Source: a bacterium
GTDB taxonomy: Bacteria > Pseudomonadota > Alphaproteobacteria > Rhizobiales > JAKIUO01
Assembly: GCA_024228495.1 (NCBI GenBank)
Contig: JAAETJ010000628.1
Coordinates: 1-40,572 of the forward strand
Length of the DNA stretch: 40,572 bases
Direction of reading: 5' to 3'
Shown here: one piece after another, positions 9,287 to 16,458 of the stretch
Layout of the letters: each line of letters starts with the position of its first letter
Numbering within the stretch: position 1 is the first letter of the stretch
The notes under the pieces: model-generated
Databases searched by the model: none
Told to the model about the DNA's origin: nothing
What the model saw: only the letters and a program-made list of their open reading frames with translations
Position numbers and translations under genes: made by a program

Positions 9287-9544
9287 ATGACACTTCAGGA
9301 AACCATGATTCCGCAAACCTCTACCTTGCAAAACGAGTGCATTACTATTATCGCCCGCAGTCCCGGACAGGCTCTTAAAGAATTTCACCGTCGCGGACTT
9401 GGCAAGCAGGGATACGCGATTAGTGGCCGTGTGGTGCCTCACAAGTTTGAAGTGATCGATGATGAGGGTTCTTCTGAAGAGCTCTTCAATGGTGAGCATT
9501 TTTATTCAGCAACGTTTTTTCGTAAAGAAGAACAGCGCCGCTGA
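9287..9544 (+). CDS. Small conserved-looking protein of unknown function upstream of isocitrate lyase
   Basis: The 85-residue protein begins with ATG after AAAGGAATGACAAG, a good SD. It is soluble, with a central segment ITIIARSPGQALKEFHRRGLGKQGYAISGRVVPHKFEV and a basic C-terminus. No catalytic or metal-binding motif is evident. Its alternating strand/helix/strand pattern suggests a compact alpha/beta fold. It sits alone between the ScfR operator region and isocitrate lyase and could be co-regulated with the shunt. I do not recognise the family. Confidence 0.7.
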   Translation: MTLQETMIPQTSTLQNECITIIARSPGQALKEFHRRGLGKQGYAISGRVVPHKFEVIDDEGSSEELFNGEHFYSATFFRKEEQRR

Positions 9545-9609
9545 ACTTACTCAGATTTCCCCCCGAGTGGCTTTGCGGCATCCAAATCGCGAAATCACTC
9601 CTCTCCCTT

Positions 9610-9670
9610 CCTTCCAACTGAACCTCTCATCAACAACTCTTGCTAGTTTTTGATGGAAGGTTTCTTTTTT
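9610..9670 (+). terminator. Possible terminator after the small protein
   Basis: CCTTCCA (9610-9616) can pair with TGGAAGG (9654-9660), followed by TTTCTTTTTT (9661-9670). The loop of about 37 bases is long, so this is weak, but the stem-plus-T-run arrangement is right for the plus strand. Confidence 0.3.
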
Positions 9671-9762
9671 GTCGTTTGGTTTGGTTTGGAACCGCACAGC
9701 CATCGACATTGTAAAGAAACAAAAATCTCATGAAGCCACTCAATTTATCCAAAGAAAAAAAC

Positions 9763-11358
9763 ATGTCACAATATCAAGACGACATTAAAAACACATCGGC
9801 TCTGAAAGAGGCACAAGGTAAATCCTGGGACGCCATCAGCTCTGAATCTGTGGCCCGTATGAGAGCACAGAACAGATTCAAAACGGGACTGGACATTGCC
9901 CAATATACCGCTGACATCATGCGCACTGATATGGAGCGCTATGACACCGATAGCACCAATTACACCCAATCTCTTGGCTGCTGGCATGGCTTTATCGGCC
10001 AACAAAAAATGATCTCCATCAAGAAGCATTTTGGTGGTCAGACGAATGGCCGTTATCTGTACCTGTCTGGCTGGATGGTAGCGGCTCTGCGCTCAGAGTT
10101 TGGCCCCCTGCCCGATCAGTCCATGCACGAAAAAACATCTGTCGCTGCCTTGATAGCCGAGCTATATACTTTCCTTCGCCAGGCCGATGCCCGCGAACTG
10201 GGTGGTTTGTTCCGCGAGCTGGATGCAGCCAAGAGCGCTGGCGACACTGCCAAACAACAAGCCACACAAGAAGCGATAGATGGACATGTCACCCATGTGG
10301 TGCCGATCATCGCCGATATTGACGCAGGCTTTGGCAACGCCGAAGCCACTTATCTGATGGCCAAGCAAATGATTGAAGCTGGAGCCTGTTGTATCCAGAT
10401 CGAGAATCAGGTCTCGGACGAAAAACAATGCGGCCATCAAGACGGCAAGGTCACCGTCCCGCATGTCGACTTCATCGCCAAGCTGCGCGCCGTTCGATAT
10501 GCCTTTCTCGAACTGGGGATTGATAACGGGATTATTGTCGCACGGACCGATTCGCTTGGCGCGGGCCTTACCAAGCAAATCGCCGTCACCAGCAAACCTG
10601 GAGACCTTGGTGATCAGTATAACGCCTTTCTTGATTGTGACGAGGTATCACCAGAAAGTATAAGCAACGGTGATGTGGTGCTCAAGCAGAACGGCAAGCT
10701 GGTCCGTCCCAAACGACTTCCCAGCAATCTGTTTCAGTTCCAGCAAGGCACAGGCGAAGCACGTTGCGTGCTTGATTGCATCACCTCCTTGCAAAATGGT
10801 GCGGATCTTTTGTGGATCGAAACGGAAAAACCCCATATCGAACAAATCGGCAGCATGGTCAATGCGATCCGAGAGGTTATTCCAAATGCCAAGCTGGTCT
10901 ACAATAACAGCCCGTCGTTCAATTGGACCCTTAATTTCCGCCAGCAAATGTTTGATGCGATGAGTGAAGCTGGTGAAGATATGTCCGCCTATACCCGCGA
11001 CGATCTTATGGATGCCAAATATGATGACACTGATTTGGGCAATCGAGCCGACGATAAAATCCGCACCTTCCAGGCAGATGCTGCACGTGAAGCAGGGATT
11101 TTTCATCACCTCATCACGCTACCGACCTATCACACAGCAGCGCTTTCGACAGACAATCTGTCAAAGGATTATTTTGGCGATCAGGGCATGCTTGGATATG
11201 TGCTTGGTGTGCAGCGCGTGGAGATCCGCGAAGGCATCGCCTGCGTCAAACATCAAAACATGTCAGGCTCCGACATCGGTGATGATCACAAGGAAGCTTT
11301 TTCTGGTGATGCAGCGTTAAAAGCTGGCGGCAAAGACAACACCATGAACCAGTTCTAG
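9763..11358 (+). CDS. aceA: Isocitrate lyase (long, Pseudomonas-type)
   Basis: Cleaves isocitrate to glyoxylate and succinate, the first step of the shunt. The catalytic motif region reads SDEKQCGHQDGKV (Cys in KQCGH). QSLGCWHGFIGQQKMISIKKHFGG and IVARTDSLGAGL are also typical of the family. I take the ATG at 9763 (MSQYQDDIKN, 531 residues) rather than the in-frame one at 9730. The shorter form begins like the 531-residue Pseudomonas enzymes, and AAAGAAAA precedes it. The compact AceA of most alphaproteobacteria and E. coli is about 430 residues, so this is the longer subfamily. A TTGTAAAG word lies at 9709-9716 and a strong terminator follows. Confidence 0.96.
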   Translation: MSQYQDDIKNTSALKEAQGKSWDAISSESVARMRAQNRFKTGLDIAQYTADIMRTDMERYDTDSTNYTQSLGCWHGFIGQQKMISIKKHFGGQTNGRYLYLSGWMVAALRSEFGPLPDQSMHEKTSVAALIAELYTFLRQADARELGGLFRELDAAKSAGDTAKQQATQEAIDGHVTHVVPIIADIDAGFGNAEATYLMAKQMIEAGACCIQIENQVSDEKQCGHQDGKVTVPHVDFIAKLRAVRYAFLELGIDNGIIVARTDSLGAGLTKQIAVTSKPGDLGDQYNAFLDCDEVSPESISNGDVVLKQNGKLVRPKRLPSNLFQFQQGTGEARCVLDCITSLQNGADLLWIETEKPHIEQIGSMVNAIREVIPNAKLVYNNSPSFNWTLNFRQQMFDAMSEAGEDMSAYTRDDLMDAKYDDTDLGNRADDKIRTFQADAAREAGIFHHLITLPTYHTAALSTDNLSKDYFGDQGMLGYVLGVQRVEIREGIACVKHQNMSGSDIGDDHKEAFSGDAALKAGGKDNTMNQF

Positions 11359-11403
11359 AAAGAGGCTTTCGCTCAATAATAAGAAAGAGGTCAAGCAAAC
11401 TTG

Positions 11404-11436
11404 GGGCCGGATCAAACGATCCGGTCCTTTTTCTTT
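11404..11436 (+). terminator. Rho-independent terminator of isocitrate lyase
   Basis: A 10-bp stem pairs GGGCCGGATC (11404-11413) with GATCCGGTCC (11418-11427), with one G-T pair and an AAAC loop. TTTTTCTTTT follows directly. It lies between the convergent ends of isocitrate lyase and the helicase. Confidence 0.88.
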
Positions 11437-11440
11437 TGCC

Positions 11441-13570
11441 CTAGTCGTCTTTCTTGCGTTTGCGCGGGGCCATGCCTGGCTTGGAAACATCGCTCGCTTT
11501 GGAGGGCAGCTCGCCTTTCAGTCTCAACTGTTCGCGCGCGGCGGCTCTTCGCAGCTTGCTGGGCGATTTTTTCTTGGGGGTGCCTTTGCCTTTTGGCTTG
11601 CCGGTATTGCCTGCAGGTTTTGGGCGGCGCGCCCTGGTTCCAGGTCCTTTTGCGGAGCTGTCTCGCGGATCCCATTTGGTCTCAGCAAGCTTGTCAGTTT
11701 TTGACGCTTTGTGCATGGAAGTTGGGCGTGGTTTCTCCTCGTTAGCGGGGCGCTGCTTGCGCGCTTCCTTGCTACAGGCAGCATCTTTTTCTCGATCTTC
11801 CTTACTAGGCCGGTCCTTTTTATCCCATTTTTTTGGGGGGCCACGTTTTTTGAAAATGTCTTTTGTATCTCTGCACTGAGGTTTTGAGCCTTCATATGGT
11901 TTCTTGTCACCATAGAGTTTGCGCTTGCCATCCCGGCGCGGTGGTGCACTACGCCCCCCTTTGGGGGGACCATCCAAACGATTGATGACGATATTTTTTT
12001 CAACCGTTCTATCAGGACCAAGGGTTTCCAGAAAACGATCAACACATTTTGGATCGATTTCCACGCTGGTTTCCGTTTGTTCGATGCGGATCACGCCGAT
12101 ATTGCGTTTTGTAATTCCACCGGCGCGGCACAACATGGGCAAAAGCCAGCGCGGTTCCGCATTTTGCTTGCGCCCGATTGACATGGAAAACCAGACCCCA
12201 TTGGCAAAATCATCGCGCCCGCGCGACGCGCGTTCTCCACGAACACGTTCCATTGGCGCATTGTCCAGTAATTCTTCGGGAGCCGTTTGTTCTTTGCGGT
12301 ACAGACGCACAAACGCGGCGGCGATCTGCTCGGCACCGTGTTCCTCAAGCAGCTTGGCGGCCAAAGCCTGTTCTTTCTCATTGGCTGCTTCGCTTAAACT
12401 ACTATCGGCCATCAGGCGCTCATCATCTCGCGCAACAATCTCTTCAATGGTCGGCGGTTTGGCCCATTGCGCTGTAATCTTGGCGCGTTGCAACAAACTT
12501 TCGAGACGTCGGCGTTGATTATGGGGAACAATGAGCGCGCAAACGCCCTTGCGTCCAGCACGGCCCGTACGCCCGGAGCGATGCACCAGACTTTCGCGGC
12601 TTTTGGGCACATCTGCATGGATCACCAGCTCCAGATTTGGCAAATCAATGCCGCGCGCTGCGACATCGGTGGCGATACAAATCTGGGCACGACCATCGCG
12701 CATGGCCTGCAAGGCATGAGAGCGCTCGTTCTGGCTCAACTCGCCAGACAAAGCGACAACTGAAAAACCGCGATTGGCAAACCGTGACGTCATATGATTT
12801 ACCGTGGCACGCGTTGAGCAAAACACCAGTGCATTTTGGGGCTCGAAATAGCGCAACACATTGACAATGGCATTTTCGCGGTCATTGGGAGCGACCATCA
12901 ACGCCCGATATTCGATATCAAGATGTTGCTTTTCTTCAGACTTTGTGGAGACCCGCACGGCATCGCGTTGATAACGCTTGGCGAGATTGGCAATCGTGCG
13001 TGGTACGGTTGCAGAAAACATCAAAGTGCGCCGCTCTTCCGGCGCAGCGCCAAGTATATATTCCAGATCATCGCGAAAGCCCATATCGAGCATTTCGTCA
13101 GCTTCATCCAGAATGACGGCGCGCATGTCGCTCAAATCCAATGAACCACGCTCAATATGATCGCGCAATCGTCCCGGAGTTCCCACGACAATATGAGCGC
13201 CTCGCTCCAATGCCCGGCGCTCGGTACGCATATCCATGCCACCAACGCACGACGCGCAATTTGCACTAGTACTCTCATAGAGCCATTCCAACTCGCGCTT
13301 GACCTGTAATGCCAGCTCTCTTGTCGGCGCAACTGCCAGAGCCAAGGGGGCCTTGACGCGCGGCAGTTTATCAGCGCCTTGCAACAAGGTAGGGGCAATG
13401 GCGATACCAAAGGCCACCGTTTTGCCAGAACCAGTTTGCGCCGACACCAGCAAATCCTTGTCATTGAGCTTTGGATCGAGCACCGATTGCTGGACAGGGG
13501 TCAGCTTGCTATATCCACGTTTTGCGAGCGCTACACCGAGCGCTTCGACGACACCTTCAAATTCAGCCAT
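11441..13570 (-). CDS. DEAD-box RNA helicase, DbpA/DeaD-like with long basic tail
   Basis: The 709-residue ATP-dependent RNA helicase likely acts in ribosome assembly or RNA turnover. Visible motifs are Q-motif YSKLTPVQQSVL, Walker A AQTGSGKT (44-51), PTRELA (82-87), TPGR (131-134), DEAD (155-158), SAT (186-188), and ARGID and HRSGRTGR in the second RecA domain. Around residues 460-555 a DbpA-type RNA-binding domain follows (GVWFSMSIGRKQNAEPRWLL). The last 150 residues are low-complexity Lys/Arg/Pro/Ser, rich in KK, PKGKGTPKKK and similar runs, and probably disordered and RNA-binding. E. coli DbpA is only about 457 residues, so most of the extra length is linker and tail. It looks monocistronic. 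Confidence 0.95.
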   Translation of the reverse strand: MAEFEGVVEALGVALAKRGYSKLTPVQQSVLDPKLNDKDLLVSAQTGSGKTVAFGIAIAPTLLQGADKLPRVKAPLALAVAPTRELALQVKRELEWLYESTSANCASCVGGMDMRTERRALERGAHIVVGTPGRLRDHIERGSLDLSDMRAVILDEADEMLDMGFRDDLEYILGAAPEERRTLMFSATVPRTIANLAKRYQRDAVRVSTKSEEKQHLDIEYRALMVAPNDRENAIVNVLRYFEPQNALVFCSTRATVNHMTSRFANRGFSVVALSGELSQNERSHALQAMRDGRAQICIATDVAARGIDLPNLELVIHADVPKSRESLVHRSGRTGRAGRKGVCALIVPHNQRRRLESLLQRAKITAQWAKPPTIEEIVARDDERLMADSSLSEAANEKEQALAAKLLEEHGAEQIAAAFVRLYRKEQTAPEELLDNAPMERVRGERASRGRDDFANGVWFSMSIGRKQNAEPRWLLPMLCRAGGITKRNIGVIRIEQTETSVEIDPKCVDRFLETLGPDRTVEKNIVINRLDGPPKGGRSAPPRRDGKRKLYGDKKPYEGSKPQCRDTKDIFKKRGPPKKWDKKDRPSKEDREKDAACSKEARKQRPANEEKPRPTSMHKASKTDKLAETKWDPRDSSAKGPGTRARRPKPAGNTGKPKGKGTPKKKSPSKLRRAAAREQLRLKGELPSKASDVSKPGMAPRKRKKDD

Positions 13571-13797
13571 ATTGTTTCTTTCAAAATGTCTGGCGCTAAA
13601 ACAAAAAGCGCGAGATCATCTTTAGGGGGGATTGTTCGCGGTATCATAGACCGATGACGCGTGAATGGGAAGAAATGATCATATCATCCTGAAAAGGCAA
13701 GCGATTTAATCTGGTTTAGCAAAGTCATATTCCATCAGTGGCCAGATATTGCGTTTGGGAATCGAAACGGAGGCAAGAAACAAACCCCATCCGCTAC

Positions 13798-14097
13798 TTA
13801 TGCCCATACAAGGTGGCGCAGAGCTGGTTTTGGTGTTTTATCGCCATAACAACCAGAAGCTGAGGCTCGCGCTTCCATACGCCTCACGCTCGCGGCGCTT
13901 TTGCTCTCATACTGGCTTGCCAGCTGGGTCAGAAAAACCGATCGCGCCGCAACATTGACTCTATTTTCAGGCGCTTTTGGAGAGGTGCTGCGCTCGGACA
14001 GATTGGAACGATCAGGTTGGCGCACGCCAGCGGACGAATAAGCAAGCACTAACGCACCGCCCTTACCCATCTCTTGCTGTTGTTTACGCGAACTCAT
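13798..14097 (-). CDS. Small hypothetical protein
   Basis: The 99-residue basic, Ser/Ala/Arg-rich protein starts MSSRKQQQEMGKGG; a 149-residue extension with start at 14247 is possible but its N-terminus looks non-native. The segment ARSVFLTQLASQYESKSAASVRR resembles the FLxQLxA-type core of small alphaproteobacterial hypothetical proteins of unknown role. The SD is weak (TGGGAC). No membrane helix is visible in this form. Its reality is moderately supported by that core and by its clean position between the helicase and the EAL gene. Confidence 0.45.
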   Translation of the reverse strand: MSSRKQQQEMGKGGALVLAYSSAGVRQPDRSNLSERSTSPKAPENRVNVAARSVFLTQLASQYESKSAASVRRMEARASASGCYGDKTPKPALRHLVWA

Positions 14098-14367
14098 TTT
14101 ATTTTGTCCCAATATGAAACAATAATTAGCGATTGAACTCTTCTCTTGCCCTAGACCTAGCAAAAACAGAGCCAAACAGCTTGATTTGGGGGAAAACAAT
14201 CCTCTCCAGAACACAAGACCGATTACCGAAATCTTAACCTCTGACACCTATGGTTTTCAAGTTTCCTGCCTGTTGATAGCTCTTGCATTGTGGAAAACAG
14301 CCATTCGCATGTTTAACTGGAAGAAATGCAACATCGCTTGAGGCATGACAGTAACAAGAAAGACACT

Positions 14368-16098
14368 ATGCATATGGCGCCAAAACCCGATCATCCAGCG
14401 GCGAAGGGATCCAAAGAAGCTGATTTCAGCCTCAATGCGATTTTGACGGCAGCAGGCGAAACAGCTTATTATTGGGATCTGGCCTCTGACCGCATCGTCT
14501 GGGCGCCCAACGCCCCCGCCGTTCTCAATGTAAAAGACATCAATCTTTTGCACACCGGTTTTGGTTTTCAAACCCTGATTTCACAAGGCCTTTCAAAATC
14601 TCGCCGTGAAACTCTGCTAGCCTCAAACTGCAAAGTGGATCAGCAAAACTCTATGTTCTCCATTCAATATGCCCTTGGCAAAGATCTTAGCGGCAATCCT
14701 TTGTGGCTCGAAGATCACGGACGCTGGACCATCAATGAGGCTGGTGAGCCGGCTATTGTCAAAGGGGTAGTGCGATGGATCAATGAGCGTCATGAAAAAG
14801 AACAGAAACTGGATTTTCTGTCTCGCCATGACCAGCTCACCGGCCAGATCAATCGCGGCGAGCTATGGGAAGCTATTTCGGACGCCTTTTTGACCAGCGC
14901 CGAATCCAAAGACGCCTATGCCTTACTGGTTGTTGGCATCAATAATCTGTTGATGATCAATGATGCTTTTGGATTTGATACGGGAGATGAGGTGATCGCA
15001 GCGATTGCCAAGCGCTTGCGCTCACAACTGCGCGACAGCGATATTATCGGGCGCTTTTCCAGTAACAAGTTTGGACTATTGCTGTCAGACACCGACCCCG
15101 TCGCTATGGCTGGTACATCTGAGCGCCTGTTGCGCTCAGTCCGCAATGAAGTGATCGAAACCAGCCTTGGCCCCGTTGCTGTAACCATTTCCATTGGCGG
15201 CATCATGTTGCCCGAACAGGCCGATAGCGTCTCTGAAGCCTTCGGGTTTGCTCTGGAGTCACTCGCCAAGGCCAAAGCCAAATCCTATGATCTGTTTGTG
15301 GCCTTTGACCCAAAAGAAGATAAAAAAGAAATCCGAAAACGCAATCGCGACATAGCAGATGAACTGATCCTCGCCCTTCGCCAGCAACGGCTAGTTCTGG
15401 CCCTGCAGCCAATTGTGCACTCTGATACGCTAAAAACTGAAATCCATGAATGTCTGCTGCGTATCAAAAAGCCCAATGGAGATATCGTTTCAGGCGGCGA
15501 CTATATACCGGTGGCCGAAAAGCTTGGCCTCATTCGTCTCGTCGATTACCGCGTGCTGGAGCTGGCCATTGATGTGGCCCGTCATCATCCAGAATTGACC
15601 TTGACCATCAATGTGTCGGGCCTCACTGCCACCGATAATAACTGGCTGGATCTGTTAAGATCGCTGACAAAGGGCGATCTTTCCTTGACTAATCGTCTGA
15701 TCATCGAGATCACCGAAACGGCCGCTATTGCGGACGTCGAAGAAAGCTGCCTGTTCGTCAAGCGCGTCAAGGAACTGGGATGTCGGGTAGCCATGGATGA
15801 TTTTGGCACAGGTTATAACTCTTTCCGCAATCTGCAATTGCTTGGCATTGATATGGTCAAGATTGATGGCTCTTTTGTTGAGAATATGCTGGAAAATGCA
15901 GATGACCAGCTGTTTGTCAAACTGCTAGCGGATCTCGCCAATGCCTTTGATCTGGAAATGGTCGCCGAATGTGTCGGGGACGAGGAAACCATAAAAATGC
16001 TGCGAGATATGGGCGTCAAATATCTGCAAGGCTACCATCTGGGCAAACCCATTCTTGCCCTGCCAGAAGAATATCGCAAACCGGCAAGCGACGAGTAA
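14368..16098 (+). CDS. PAS-GGDEF-EAL protein, likely c-di-GMP phosphodiesterase
   Basis: The 576-residue cytoplasmic protein starts at the ATG behind AAGAAAG; an earlier in-frame ATG at 14326 has its SD too close. A PAS-like N-terminus (around 20-140, WDLASDRIVWAPNAPAVL) is followed by a GGDEF domain whose signature is destroyed: GRFSSNKFGLLL near 228. It should not make c-di-GMP but might bind GTP. The EAL domain has ECLLR in place of EALLR (Glu361 kept). It also keeps the NVSG Asn, the Glu of IEITE, the Asp pair in MDDFGTGYNSF, Lys in VKIDGSF, Glu in VAECVGDE and QGY near the end. The full catalytic set argues for an active phosphodiesterase sensing something through PAS. It stands alone. 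Confidence 0.92.
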   Translation: MHMAPKPDHPAAKGSKEADFSLNAILTAAGETAYYWDLASDRIVWAPNAPAVLNVKDINLLHTGFGFQTLISQGLSKSRRETLLASNCKVDQQNSMFSIQYALGKDLSGNPLWLEDHGRWTINEAGEPAIVKGVVRWINERHEKEQKLDFLSRHDQLTGQINRGELWEAISDAFLTSAESKDAYALLVVGINNLLMINDAFGFDTGDEVIAAIAKRLRSQLRDSDIIGRFSSNKFGLLLSDTDPVAMAGTSERLLRSVRNEVIETSLGPVAVTISIGGIMLPEQADSVSEAFGFALESLAKAKAKSYDLFVAFDPKEDKKEIRKRNRDIADELILALRQQRLVLALQPIVHSDTLKTEIHECLLRIKKPNGDIVSGGDYIPVAEKLGLIRLVDYRVLELAIDVARHHPELTLTINVSGLTATDNNWLDLLRSLTKGDLSLTNRLIIEITETAAIADVEESCLFVKRVKELGCRVAMDDFGTGYNSFRNLQLLGIDMVKIDGSFVENMLENADDQLFVKLLADLANAFDLEMVAECVGDEETIKMLRDMGVKYLQGYHLGKPILALPEEYRKPASDE

Positions 16099-16128
16099 AA
16101 CTGATCTTGAAGAACGCTATTCATAGGG

Positions 16129-16311
16129 TTCAAGATGACGTTCTGGAATTTCAATTGCTTCGCCATTTCCCGCTTCAACCAGATAAACCAATGTCCCAAG
16201 AGGTTCATCGAAGTCTTGTCCCCGAATTTCAATATATATCGCGCTAATTCCACAAACTTCTGTATAGTCAAGTGCCCGATATTTTGCCGGAGCACTCGCC
16301 TTCACGCACAC
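16129..16311 (-). CDS. Small hypothetical protein, SH3-like strand pattern
   Basis: About 60 residues are read from a GTG preceded by GGAGATA. The sequence VKASAPAKYRALDYTEVCGISAIYIEIRGQ...GTLVYLVEAG...IEIPERHLEPYE alternates strands like a small beta-barrel of KOW/SH3 type. The frame stays open for about 12 codons upstream (…FTCGDSVCVKAS, reading like the first barrel strand) without a normal start codon. A frame-shifted ATG (MADEELENAY) lies at about 16359, so the true N-terminus may involve a frameshift or a non-AUG start. It lies between the EAL gene and mutS. Function unknown. Confidence 0.5.
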
Positions 16312-16360
16312 ACTATCTCCACAAGTGAATATGCGTTCTCCAATTCTTCATCGGCCATCA

Positions 16361-16419
16361 CATGCTCCTGTCACTTATCACATGCTCCTGTCACTTATCA
16401 CATGTTCCTGTCACTTTTT
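16361..16419. repeat. 20-bp tandem repeat, about three copies
   Basis: CATGCTCCTGTCACTTATCA occurs exactly at 16361-16380 and 16381-16400. A third, imperfect copy (CATGTTCCTGTCACTT...) starts at 16401. There is no spacer between copies, so it is not CRISPR-like. Confidence 0.8.
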
Positions 16420-16420
16420 G

Positions 16421-16448
16421 TGTCATCCCGGCGAAGGCTGGGATGACA
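16421..16448. terminator. TGTCATCCC palindromic hairpin downstream of mutS
   Basis: TGTCATCCC (16421-16429) pairs perfectly with GGGATGACA (16440-16448), with GC-rich inner bases. It lies just after the mutS stop on the minus strand. This is a widespread alphaproteobacterial intergenic palindrome. It may serve as terminator or mRNA end-protector, but there is no long U tract. Confidence 0.5.
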
Positions 16449-16458
16449 GTCTTTTAAG

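Noticed and set aside
11454-11879. 141-codon plus-strand frame opposite the helicase tail
   Set aside because: It mirrors the low-complexity Lys/Pro tail, giving Leu/Phe/Ser-rich text without a plausible start context.
16361-16419. Possible CRISPR-like array
   Set aside because: The 20-base units are directly adjacent without spacers and no cas genes are near.
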